From: Pseudomonadales bacterium
Lineage (GTDB): Bacteria > Pseudomonadota > Gammaproteobacteria > Pseudomonadales > IMCC2047
DNA length: 64,000 nucleotides
Direction of reading: 5' to 3'
NCBI GenBank assembly: GCA_024234615.1
Contig: JACKNY010000002.1
Location: 248,001 to 312,000 of the forward strand
The position numbers were made by a program, and so were the translations under genes. Below, one piece after another: positions 1 to 8,867 of this stretch. Under the pieces are notes generated by a model. It had not been told where the DNA came from. It saw only the letters and a program-made list of their open reading frames with translations, and searched no databases. Positions within the stretch are counted from its first letter, which is position 1. Every line of letters begins with the position of its first letter.

Positions 1-1
1 C

Positions 2-127
2 AGTGATGGTGCCTTACCCGACGGCGACTATGTCTCCGAACATATGGCGGAAGTGGTGGAATTCTCCACCTCAAAGTGGACCAAAGACGACCGCCAAGCA
101 GCCATCGACTATTTGCGCGACCATTGA
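2..127 (+). CDS. C-terminal end of a cytochrome c (partial)
   Basis: The reading frame enters from the left edge and ends in TGA at 125-127, giving about 41 residues. The tail, with DGDYVSEHMAEVVEFST and then a helix ending YLRDH, resembles the C-terminal part of small class I cytochromes c, where a Met ligand sits in such a stretch and the last helix packs on the haem. The CxxCH haem motif lies outside the window, so the family call is by resemblance only. It would be a periplasmic electron carrier. It converges with the lipoprotein gene that ends at 163. Confidence 0.5.
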   Translation, partial: SDGALPDGDYVSEHMAEVVEFSTSKWTKDDRQAAIDYLRDH

Positions 128-162
128 GGCAAACCTTTGATACGAACCATACAATCAACGCG

Positions 163-930
163 TTACTGAATTGGTCGGCAAGTAAATTCCCGAACCTTGC
201 TACGTGCCTTTGGCACTCGAAGTATTGCGTTACCCCGTGCGATTACTTTTTGTGTTTCCATTTCTTTCAGAATTACTCCGTATTCGTACTCTTTGCCAGC
301 CTCGGTATAACTCACTTTTTTGTAACTCGGCTTTGCTCTGAACTCCAGAGACATCGAATGCATTGGCCCACTGACAGCATAGGGACGAAGAAAAAAACCA
401 TCAAAATAATAGTGGTATCCAAAGCCAACATCGCTCTCTAGCGACGCGACCGACACCTTGCAATCCTTCTTCGTGGTCAGTTTTTCTTTATAATCACGAG
501 ATGCGGCGCTCAGCTCCAGATTAAAGGGCTGCTTAAGCGCATGGGCTGGAACATAAGCAGAACCGCTAATAGCGACAAGCTGCTCAACCGTATCCGTTGA
601 AGTCAGATTGATGGTCTGACCATCCGCCGCAACCCACTTGATACTCTCTGGTGCCTGGATCGGGATACGTATGATTTGAGTGTCAGCATCGGATTTGTTC
701 TTTTCCACCAAAGTTAATCGGTATTGGCTAACACTGGCTTTCTCCGGCTTCAAGTAGACGGTGTAATTGCCTTGAGTGACCGATCGTGCCACTTGTTCGG
801 CATCAATATAGGTAAAATTTTCGATCACCTCCAGTGAGCCAATCAAGGATTCGTCTTTGCACGCTATCAGCAAAAACGGCATAAGCAAGAAAAAAATAAT
901 CTGTCTACCGGTTAATACAAGCTGCTTCAT
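163..930 (-). CDS. putative lipoprotein of unknown function
   Basis: The start chosen is the ATG at 930, preceded by a strong AGGAGGTGAGG ribosome-binding site; the open frame runs 12 codons further upstream. The product is about 255 aa, with a basic N-terminus, a hydrophobic stretch and a lipobox ending LLIAC, so it should be lipidated at that Cys and exported. The rest looks like a soluble beta-rich domain with two more Cys (in KKDCKV and near the C-terminus, FTC) that could pair. I do not recognise the family. It stands alone between a cytochrome c end and a divergent desuccinylase-family gene. Confidence 0.7.
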   Translation of the reverse strand: MKQLVLTGRQIIFFLLMPFLLIACKDESLIGSLEVIENFTYIDAEQVARSVTQGNYTVYLKPEKASVSQYRLTLVEKNKSDADTQIIRIPIQAPESIKWVAADGQTINLTSTDTVEQLVAISGSAYVPAHALKQPFNLELSAASRDYKEKLTTKKDCKVSVASLESDVGFGYHYYFDGFFLRPYAVSGPMHSMSLEFRAKPSYKKVSYTEAGKEYEYGVILKEMETQKVIARGNAILRVPKARSKVREFTCRPIQ

Positions 931-1059
931 TGTTGCCTCACCTCCTCCGAATACAGACCTTGGCATTCTCTACCCGTTCCGGTCCAGGTAAAATTATGCC
1001 TTACAACTCTTCAGCTAGGATATCAAATAGTTCGTGATCACCTAAATTCCCCGCTATAC

Positions 1060-2547
1060 TTGAGCTACTCACAGTTACTCAGTTGTCATTCAGTGTTTAT
1101 AATTTTTCGACCAAAATGTAAATCAGTTAAATTTAGCCCTTGGCGCCGCTCTGTTCAAAGCGCGAGCTTTTCCTCATTGCTAAGTATTTTATTGTGTCTG
1201 AATATGTCCAGTTTGCAGGCAGGGCCCCTGCTGATAACAAGCAACGACACTCATTTGAACGAGCCCAGGGCTGTGCCGGTACAAGAAATTTCATTACCCA
1301 GCGACCAGCCCTCCGAAGCCATTACCGAAGCGGCTCCTGCAATGGATCCGGCAGCAGCCGACACACCAACATTTAGCAATGTCGACGCCCTGCCAAGTAT
1401 CGAAGAAGCTGCCCCCGCAGAATATCCTGACCCCCTTCAACCCTTTAACCTCCTCGGCACCGAAGTACCGTCTGGCAACAAGAAAATTCTCTCCTGGACA
1501 TATAGCCAGACCAACGAAGGGATCACTTCACCAGCGCCTGTCATTGTCGTTCATGGCACAAAGCCGGGTCCAGTCATGTGTTTAACCGCAGCGATTCACG
1601 GTGACGAATTAAATGGAATTGAAATTGTGCGCCGTGTTCTGAACAACCTGGATGCGGAAAAACTTACGGGCACCCTGATTGGTGTACCTATTGTCAATAT
1701 CCAAGGTTTCCACCGCGCTTCACGTTATTTGCCTGACCGGCGCGATTTGAATCGATATTTTCCCGGCAAGCTATACGGAAGCTCCGCGTCGCGCATTGCC
1801 TATTCCTTTTTTAACGAGATAATTGTCCATTGTGATGCGCTGGTCGATTTGCATACCGGTTCTCTACATCGAACCAACCTGCCACAGCTACGTGCCGACC
1901 TAAGCAATCCACGCGTGCTGGAACTCACCCAAGGTTTTGGTGCCACCGTCGTACTACATCATACCGGCACCAAAGGTACGCTCAGACGCTCCGCGACGGA
2001 TAGAGGCATACCCGCCGTCACCTTAGAGACCGGCGGTGCTATGCAATTACATGAAAAGCCAGTAACGCATGGCGCGAAAGGTATCCTGACGCTACTTTAC
2101 AAACTCGGCATGTATAAAAAATCAAGCCTGTGGGGAGAACCCGAACCCGTTTATTACAAATCTACCTGGGTGAGAACCAATCAAGGCGGCATTCTCTTTA
2201 GTCGCGTAGCGCTGGGACAGAGGGTTAAAAAAGGTCAGCTGTTAGGTACTGTGACGGACCCTATCACTAATGCTCGACAGGAAATTTTTGCGACCCGTAA
2301 AGGCCGAATTCTGGGTATGGCGCTAAACCAAGTGGTGCAACCAGGGTTTGCCGCCTACCGCATCGGTATCCAAACCTCAGAAGAACCGGATCAAGTACAG
2401 GGTGATGAACTTGAAGATGAAGAAGACCCCGCCGCTCACCCTGCGTATGACTCTACTTCAGAAGAAGAACCCGACCTAGCCCACGCCGGGATCGATCCTG
2501 ACATTGATCAAAACATTGATCGAGACATTCTGGAAGACTCCGAATAG
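1060..2547 (+). CDS. succinylglutamate desuccinylase/aspartoacylase-family protein
   Basis: This is a zinc amidohydrolase of the M14-like AstE/aspartoacylase superfamily. The metal-binding HGDE motif lies near residue 180 (AIHGDELNG) and a DLHTG motif, typical of the family, near residue 264. The enzyme core spans about residues 130-430, followed by a beta-rich C-terminal part and an unusual very acidic tail (many Glu/Asp from about 440 to the end). The N-terminus has a basic then hydrophobic segment ending SLQAG, suggesting export. The substrate is unknown; deacylation of an amino acid or peptide is the family activity. The frame opens with TTG at 1060; a GTG about 12 codons later is also possible, so the start is uncertain. 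Confidence 0.75.
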   Translation: MSYSQLLSCHSVFIIFRPKCKSVKFSPWRRSVQSASFSSLLSILLCLNMSSLQAGPLLITSNDTHLNEPRAVPVQEISLPSDQPSEAITEAAPAMDPAAADTPTFSNVDALPSIEEAAPAEYPDPLQPFNLLGTEVPSGNKKILSWTYSQTNEGITSPAPVIVVHGTKPGPVMCLTAAIHGDELNGIEIVRRVLNNLDAEKLTGTLIGVPIVNIQGFHRASRYLPDRRDLNRYFPGKLYGSSASRIAYSFFNEIIVHCDALVDLHTGSLHRTNLPQLRADLSNPRVLELTQGFGATVVLHHTGTKGTLRRSATDRGIPAVTLETGGAMQLHEKPVTHGAKGILTLLYKLGMYKKSSLWGEPEPVYYKSTWVRTNQGGILFSRVALGQRVKKGQLLGTVTDPITNARQEIFATRKGRILGMALNQVVQPGFAAYRIGIQTSEEPDQVQGDELEDEEDPAAHPAYDSTSEEEPDLAHAGIDPDIDQNIDRDILEDSE

Positions 2548-2674
2548 GCAATTACTTTCTACTTCTCGGGCACCGGGCGAGTGTTAACACCCTAAATTAA
2601 CGCTGAGCATCCAAAAGTTCACTGGTTAGTATGACCCGATCTCATTTACTTCATGTGCCTTCAAAATAAAGTAA

Positions 2675-5600
2675 TTTCTAAGCTGCCTGTGCGGCAGTGA
2701 ACTTGTAATACATTTTTTCCAGATCGATCCGGTCTTTCTAAGCTGCCTGTGCGGCAGTGAACGTTAACGCGCCTAACCCCATCGCTTCTGCAGTTTTCTA
2801 AGCTGCCTGTGCGGCAGTGAACGCAATCGCGCCATAGCTCTGATGCCGTTTTCTTTTCTAAGCTGCCTGTGCGGCAGTGAACTGTTGCCTTTACTGATCC
2901 ACTTTTCTTTGTTGTTTCTAAGCTGCCTGTGCGGCAGTGAACGCGGAATGCACAGAGCGGCGTATTACTTAACTTTTCTAAGCTGCCTGTGCGGCAGTGA
3001 ACAGCGCGCGGTCTGTGCAATCAACGCCACCGAATTTCTAAGCTGCCTGTGCGGCAGTGAACGTTGATAATATGCTCAGTCAACCTCTTTTAATTTTCTA
3101 AGCTGCCTGTGCGGCAGTGAACGCAGCAAAGATGTAGACGAGTCTTTTGTGCGTTTTCTAAGCTGCCTGTGCGGCAGTGAACAATGACAGTTATGACAAA
3201 CCGTGTCACCCTCGTTTCTAAGCTGCCTGTGCGGCAGTGAACGGCACGCTGGCGTCGTAGGTCTTGTTTGCGCATTTCTAAGCTGCCTGTGCGGCAGTGA
3301 ACTACCTCGTTCGACAGGAGCACCGCGTTCATGTTTTCTAAGCTGCCTGTGCGGCAGTGAACCGCACCCTCCCGGATCCGTTGCACACCTTGCATTTCTA
3401 AGCTGCCTGTGCGGCAGTGAACTTACCCGTCGATCTGCCCAATTATGGGTTAGATTTCTAAGCTGCCTGTGCGGCAGTGAACGTAACGGCACTCCCTTGA
3501 TGGTACGGCGCTGTTTTCTAAGCTGCCTGTGCGGCAGTGAACGCTCATCTGTCACAGCTACAACCCTATCCATTTTTCTAAGCTGCCTGTGCGGCAGTGA
3601 ACGAATACACGGTCATTGTCCGGCGTACCTGTTGTTTCTAAGCTGCCTGTGCGGCAGTGAACCCTTATAAGGGCCGGGCTTTTTTTTTGTTGTTTTTCTA
3701 AGCTGCCTGTGCGGCAGTGAACTTTCTTAAACTCCATGCTGGTTAAGTTGGTATTTTCTAAGCTGCCTGTGCGGCAGTGAACAGCGCGGCAACGTGGGTG
3801 CCCTCTTCGGTGATTTTCTAAGCTGCCTGTGCGGCAGTGAACTTTGTTTTCCTGAACATAAATCCTCCATTCTTTTTCTAAGCTGCCTGTGCGGCAGTGA
3901 ACCAACTGTCTCGTCTCGCGGGGCAGTTTCAATATTTCTAAGCTGCCTGTGCGGCAGTGAACGCTAAGGCAATGAAGGCTGTCAAAAAGGTTGTTTTCTA
4001 AGCTGCCTGTGCGGCAGTGAACATAACCGCTCGTGCTGCTAATTCTGCGCTCTTTTTCTAAGCTGCCTGTGCGGCAGTGAACATTGGGCGATGTGGGTAG
4101 AGTCCACTTGATCGTTTCTAAGCTGCCTGTGCGGCAGTGAACAAACAGTGGACAAACGCAATGCATATTGCTATTTTCTAAGCTGCCTGTGCGGCAGTGA
4201 ACCCTGCTATTGAGCTTAAAGAAACACGTAGTAATTTCTAAGCTGCCTGTGCGGCAGTGAACCAAGCAATCAAAGAGTACGAAAATTCACTATATTTCTA
4301 AGCTGCCTGTGCGGCAGTGAACTTAGGCATTTTGTACATAATAGCAGTATCCTATTTCTAAGCTGCCTGTGCGGCAGTGAACTCAAGGATGCGATTCGCG
4401 CCGCATGTTTTTTATTTCTAAGCTGCCTGTGCGGCAGTGAACGTATCGCTATACGACGAATACGGAATCGAAATTTTCTAAGCTGCCTGTGCGGCAGTGA
4501 ACTTTAATACACCATCCGGGCAAGATTTAATCTTTTTCTAAGCTGCCTGTGCGGCAGTGAACGGGGAATTAATGTGAACACATACATCATTGAATTTCTA
4601 AGCTGCCTGTGCGGCAGTGAACCCCGACTACCGGATCATGGGTTCCTTATTTTGTTTCTAAGCTGCCTGTGCGGCAGTGAACATAGCAAGGCTAATAATT
4701 GGGTAGGCCAAATTTTTCTAAGCTGCCTGTGCGGCAGTGAACAAACAGTGGACAAACGCAATGCATATTGCTATTTTCTAAGCTGCCTGTGCGGCAGTGA
4801 ACGTAGCATTACATGATGAATACGGAATCGAAATTTTCTAAGCTGCCTGTGCGGCAGTGAACATCAAGCCGCCACGCCAGATGGCATCTTTGTTTTTCTA
4901 AGCTGCCTGTGCGGCAGTGAACATTAAAATAAAACCGATAACGCTTGTTGAGACTTTTCTAAGCTGCCTGTGCGGCAGTGAACTCTTTATGGCAGGTTTC
5001 GAGCCGTGCTATCTTTTTCTAAGCTGCCTGTGCGGCAGTGAACACTAAGATTGCATTGTGGGGGGTCGGTATCGTTTTCTAAGCTGCCTGTGCGGCAGTG
5101 AACATTGATAAGATTGAGGAGGTCAGCCTCTTTGATTTCTAAGCTGCCTGTGCGGCAGTGAACTCTATTACGACACGCTCTATCATATACAAATATTTCT
5201 AAGCTGCCTGTGCGGCAGTGAACTCTGTCTTGCTGCCAATGATAATCTGACCATTTTTCTAAGCTGCCTGTGCGGCAGTGAACTGCCAATGGCTTAATGG
5301 CGTCAGCGGCATACTTTTCTAAGCTGCCTGTGCGGCAGTGAACAAAACACGGCTGCATTACAAACCGCTCATTAATTTCTAAGCTGCCTGTGCGGCAGTG
5401 AACGATTTATATACATGTATATAAGCGTCGTGTTCTTTCTAAGCTGCCTGTGCGGCAGTGAACAACGAATGAACCTGTTCACGCGAATCTCTGGTTTTCT
5501 AAGCTGCCTGTGCGGCAGTGAACAAAAGAGCTCGAAATCTGCAACTAGTTTTATTTTTCTAAGCTGCCTGTGCGGCAGTGAACCAAAATTTACGGGGAGT

Positions 5601-6303
5601 ATGGCGCCACCCTCGTTTCTAAGCTGCCTGTGCGGCAGTGAACAACAGCATATAACAGAAAGTACTAAAACTAGATTTCTAAGCTGCCTGTGCGGCAGTG
5701 AACTTGGGGAATGTTAATAGAGTTTGTTTATGAGTTTTCTAAGCTGCCTGTGCGGCAGTGAACAGCCTATTTATTAAAGCGCAAATAGCAGAACATTTCT
5801 AAGCTGCCTGTGCGGCAGTGAACCACGGCGCGTGCGCAGCTCAGGAATTTAACATTTTCTAAGCTGCCTGTGCGGCAGTGAACTACCCAGCGCTTGCGCC
5901 TGCGCCAAGTTGTCTTTTCTAAGCTGCCTGTGCGGCAGTGAACGTTGTACGCATTATTATTTAGATGATGCTGACTTTCTAAGCTGCCTGTGCGGCAGTG
6001 AACGTTCTGGAAGTCTATCTGATCGACTGACATAATTTCTAAGCTGCCTGTGCGGCAGTGAACAAAAACTATATACACGGCTCAACGATAGATCATTTCT
6101 AAGCTGCCTGTGCGGCAGTGAACAGGTGGGTTTTGGGCTGTTGGAAATGTTTGCATTTCTAAGCTGCCTGTGCGGCAGTGAACATGAGCGAGTTGACAGA
6201 TAAGCAGTTTGCAGCTTTCTAAGCTGCCTGTGCGGCAGTGAACTTTTCGTCGGTATGTTTATAAATCTCTGAGTATTTCTAAGCTGCCTGTGCGGCAGTG
6301 AAC
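2675..6303 (-). CRISPR. type I-F CRISPR array, 61 repeats and 60 spacers
   Basis: A 28-bp repeat recurs with a strict 60-bp period: first copies at 2675, 2735 and so on to 4895, then 4956 to 6276. In crRNA orientation (minus strand) it starts GTTCA, contains the hairpin CTGCCGCACAGGCAG and ends CTTAGAAA, the I-F pattern cut by Cas6f at the base of the hairpin. I see no sequence change in any of the 61 copies. Spacers are 32 nt, except one of 33 nt (4923-4955). The leader and youngest end are at high coordinates, next to the cas genes. One spacer occurs twice (4143-4174 and 4743-4774) and two others are diverged relatives (from 4443 and 4803). Open frames across the array are artefacts of the 60-bp period. 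Confidence 0.99.
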
Positions 6304-6545
6304 TGAAGTATAAGACACAAAAAAATAGTTACAACAAACACTTAGTCAAAAAATCCCGGTTTAACCAAAGTTTTTGAGATGTCTGTAACTATTTGATTTC
6401 ATATAAAATTTTTAAAGAGCAATAAATATTAATATTTAGTTCCATATAAACACGAAGTACAGATCCAGTTATAAACGATTATTACTACTACTTCTGATAC
6501 GTAAATACTCTAACAACGCTCCATTGGGGTTTGGGGGAAATCAAC
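6304..6545 (-). promoter_or_regulatory. CRISPR leader with promoter and IHF site
   Basis: AT-rich, gene-free stretch between the youngest repeat and hicB. On the minus strand, TTGTAA (6329-6334) and TATACT (6307-6312), 16 bp apart, form a plausible promoter whose start would fall at the edge of the first repeat. AATCAAATAGTTA on the minus strand (6386-6398) matches the IHF consensus WATCAANNNNTTR at every position, about 83 bp from the first repeat. An 11-bp perfect inverted repeat (AAATAGTTACA at 6323-6333 and its complement at 6384-6394) pairs this site with a weaker, oppositely oriented IHF-like site near the repeat. IHF bending of the leader during spacer integration is known for type I-F; its use here is inferred. 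Confidence 0.75.
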
Positions 6546-6881
6546 TCACACGCCGCACCGCTCTATTTTCTCTTCAATCGCAGCACTTACGAAGGCATTT
6601 AATGATTGTTCACCCGCAGCGATTGTTGCCCGCCGATGTAAATCAGGAGAGACCCTCACATTGAATGTCCCTTTGAACGGAATATTAGGTTCTTTTTTTT
6701 GCTCTCGGCAAAAGGTTAAGTAGTCGTCAACCGCCTCTTTAAACGCTTTTTCAAGATTTTTGACTGTCGTTGCTTCGTAGTTAACCAGGTCGCGAATGTA
6801 CGCCAGTTTTCCATACAGGCAGTGATCCTCCGCGCTGTATTCAGCAGTGCCATAATAGCCTTTATATTCCAGCATATTCAT
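6546..6881 (-). CDS. hicB: HicB-family antitoxin
   Basis: 111 aa. The N-terminal half (LEYKGYYGTAEYSAEDHCLYG) is the partly degraded RNase H-like HicB fold. The C-terminal half (GTFNVRVSPDLHRRATIAA) is an Arc/ribbon-helix-helix DNA-binding domain of the HicB type. It should neutralise HicA and repress the operon at the two palindromes upstream of hicA. Its ATG overlaps the hicA stop (ATGA), so the two are translationally coupled. It sits between cas6f and the CRISPR leader, an unusual place; loss of the region would free the toxin, so it may help keep the CRISPR locus (inference). Confidence 0.9.
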   Translation of the reverse strand: MNMLEYKGYYGTAEYSAEDHCLYGKLAYIRDLVNYEATTVKNLEKAFKEAVDDYLTFCREQKKEPNIPFKGTFNVRVSPDLHRRATIAAGEQSLNAFVSAAIEEKIERCGV

Positions 6882-7120
6882 ACTAAACCTTCACGCTCCA
6901 ACATTTCTTTAACCTGCTTCACCGCATAGGTTTTTACTTCCTTTTGCGGGTGAGGCTTATGCAACTTAATAATCACGACGCCATTGGTAAAACTAACACG
7001 TGAACCGGCACCTTCGACTTTCTGAAATCCCAGGTGAGACAGCAGTAGAACCATATCAGTCCATTTAAATTGTCCTGTCGATGCTTTAAATCTCGCCAGC
7101 AACTTCTCTGTTTTGCTCAT
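6878..7120 (-). CDS. hicA: HicA-family mRNA interferase toxin
   Basis: 80 aa from the ATG at 7120, which has an AAAGGA ribosome-binding site; the frame is open for eight more codons. HicA toxins are small dsRBD-like ribonucleases that cleave mRNA and tmRNA. The features seen are the N-terminal helix (KLLARFKASTGQFKWTDM), the GFQKVEGAGSRVSF strand region and the catalytic histidine region LHKPHP (His54 and His57), followed by the C-terminal helix (VKQVKEMLEREG). Length and order toxin-then-antitoxin fit the family. Transcription should start from the promoter covered by the two palindromes at 7141-7189. Confidence 0.9.
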   Translation of the reverse strand: MSKTEKLLARFKASTGQFKWTDMVLLLSHLGFQKVEGAGSRVSFTNGVVIIKLHKPHPQKEVKTYAVKQVKEMLEREGLV

Positions 7121-7140
7121 TTGAGTCCTTTCAATTATGT

Positions 7141-7189
7141 GCAACTAATTATAGTTGCTCTAGCGCAATTCGCAACTAAAATTAGTTGC
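7141..7189 (-). promoter_or_regulatory. hicAB promoter with twin operator palindromes
   Basis: Two 18-bp palindromes, GCAACTAATTATAGTTGC (7141-7158) and GCAACTAAAATTAGTTGC (7172-7189), share identical 7-bp arms and lie 31 bp apart centre to centre, about three helical turns. On the minus strand a -10 TATAAT (7148-7153) sits in the middle of the first and a -35 TTGCGA (7170-7175) overlaps the second, with a 16-bp spacer. A ribbon-helix-helix HicB bound to both would block RNA polymerase. The operator assignment is inferred from position and symmetry. Confidence 0.85.
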
Positions 7190-7254
7190 AATCTGCTCTC
7201 CTTTCTAGCCGATCATAATCACTTCATGGCTTTATTCCCTCTGTTCCAATGAAA

Positions 7255-7806
7255 CTAGAACCAGGGAATGGTTGCTGTTTTGCTAAGGCCAAATTGATCA
7301 AATCTACCCTCCCTTGATTCATTTATTAATTCTCCAAACTCAATATAGCGCCGGTGCCGGTGCCCATTGGAACCACTCACCAATTCAACATAGGGATTAT
7401 CCAGCCCTTTGGTAAACATTTTGACTTTGTATTGTTTCACTTCATCCGCCGAAATCGATCCGCGCTTTAACAAGCGCTCCAATTTTGAATGACTCATGGT
7501 GGTTTGCTTTCGCCCAACAGTCCGGTATTGGCAATCAGAAGGGACGGGGAGCACTTCGCTGACCTGACAATAGCCTTTCATACCGCCTAACCAATCGGCC
7601 TTTTGTAGCTCGCCTAATTCCTTCGAAGCGCCATGCAGGCGCAGGATATTACCCAGGGTGATTTGATAACATGGGAAGCTGACACCTATATTTGTTGCTT
7701 CTCGGTCATTCAGGGCTTTGTGGAGTTTGGCGTAGAGCGCGTTCATAAGCACCGTTACAGGTAGTTCCGGATCCGACAATATTTTTATGTTCAGATAATA
7801 TTCCAT
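7255..7806 (-). CDS. cas6f: Cas6f/Csy4, crRNA-processing endoribonuclease
   Basis: 183 aa, close to the usual 187. It binds the repeat hairpin, cuts pre-crRNA at its 3' base and stays bound to the crRNA 3' end in the Csy complex. His29 (in KLHKAL) is at the same position as the catalytic His of the Pseudomonas enzyme. The C-terminal part has the basic GSNGHRHRRYIEFG region and the family ending FGLSKTATIPWF. Last of the csy genes; it starts 8 bp after csy3. It should also process the crRNA-like gene at 14693-14809, whose two hairpins are intact. Confidence 0.97.
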   Translation of the reverse strand: MEYYLNIKILSDPELPVTVLMNALYAKLHKALNDREATNIGVSFPCYQITLGNILRLHGASKELGELQKADWLGGMKGYCQVSEVLPVPSDCQYRTVGRKQTTMSHSKLERLLKRGSISADEVKQYKVKMFTKGLDNPYVELVSGSNGHRHRRYIEFGELINESREGRFDQFGLSKTATIPWF

Positions 7807-7814
7807 AGCGCCCC

Positions 7815-8840
7815 CTATTTATCACTTTCACCGAAGACACCACCTCGTACCAAAGTTGCCATGACATAGTGTTCATCTTCAACGCGCGTCAATGCTTCAC
7901 CTCGCGCCCACTTGTCGAAAAAACTATAGAAATCCTGTTTATCTTTAGGTGTACGGTAGGCTTTACCAAGATTGGTAACAGCACCATAAGGCTCGACTGC
8001 GATAGGGCCTGCCGAACTCTCTGGATCATTAAATTCTGGGTACCAAGTATCAATGGTGCGCAGCGCGTTACCCAGCTTTTGGGAGTGCATAGCGGCAACA
8101 CCATCAACCTCATACAATACTTTACTTTTATTGCCTTTACCTTTATCCAATACGAGCTCTTCACTGGGGTAAACGTCCTGAGCCTTGCCCACTTGTGCGT
8201 AGCATGTAATATCCAGCATTAGAAAATCATCCTCGCTAGCTAGAGCACTAGCAATACAAGCAGCTAGATCATTCACCTGATGATCATCTGAATCAAAGTT
8301 ACGGGGGTTGAATTGGTGCGCATCGAACTGCCACTCCTGCTCAGCACCCTTGTTCAACGCCCTCACCTGTACTTCAATATTTTCCGCACCCACACGATTG
8401 CGCCATAGGAAACGAGCATTGGCTATATTCAATGCATAGCGGCGCGCCAGTTCACGAAAACGCTCTTTCTCGACATAGGCTTTAGCCGCCATACTGTAAC
8501 TTTGCTTAAAGGCTGCATTATTACAGGCCGACGGCTGGTGAATACCGCCTAATACTTTGAGGGTAAAATGAAGTTCAAGCGTATCCTGTTCGGTTTCGAG
8601 AGCACAGGAATCCACTGTTTGCAGATTGGCCTTCTCCACTTCTTTATTCAGCTTTACTGGATCGTTCTGAATAGCCGGTTTCAAACGATTGGAAATGGTG
8701 CCGCGAACGGATTTTTCTTTTAACTTGAGCGGGCTTGGTTCATTACGGTTGTTCCATTGAGTGCCGAACATATAACCGTCCGATGGCACCAGTTTCTTTT
8801 CAAAGGCCAGTACGGATGCAATATTTTCATTTTTAGCCAT
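7815..8840 (-). CDS. csy3: Cas7f/Csy3, backbone subunit of the Csy complex
   Basis: 341 aa, the normal length. Copies of this RAMP protein form the helical backbone; each covers 6 nt of the crRNA spacer and flips every sixth base out. The family N-terminus (ASVLAFEKKLVPSDGYMF) and the region RGTISNRLKP are recognisable, as is the C-terminal EDEHYVMATLVRGGVFGESDK. It lies between csy2 (27 bp upstream) and csy4 (8 bp downstream) on one transcript. The 6-nt unit matters for the crRNA-like gene in this locus, whose spacer is 6 nt shorter than those of the array. Confidence 0.97.
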   Translation of the reverse strand: MAKNENIASVLAFEKKLVPSDGYMFGTQWNNRNEPSPLKLKEKSVRGTISNRLKPAIQNDPVKLNKEVEKANLQTVDSCALETEQDTLELHFTLKVLGGIHQPSACNNAAFKQSYSMAAKAYVEKERFRELARRYALNIANARFLWRNRVGAENIEVQVRALNKGAEQEWQFDAHQFNPRNFDSDDHQVNDLAACIASALASEDDFLMLDITCYAQVGKAQDVYPSEELVLDKGKGNKSKVLYEVDGVAAMHSQKLGNALRTIDTWYPEFNDPESSAGPIAVEPYGAVTNLGKAYRTPKDKQDFYSFFDKWARGEALTRVEDEHYVMATLVRGGVFGESDK

Positions 8841-8867
8841 GAGTTTTCTCCTTGTTTACACAGATAA

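Noticed and set aside
2661..6078. Many long open frames on both strands with repeated VHCRTGSLE or FLSCLCGSE strings
   Set aside because: They arise because 60 bp is a multiple of three, so each frame reads the repeat in phase. They are the CRISPR array.
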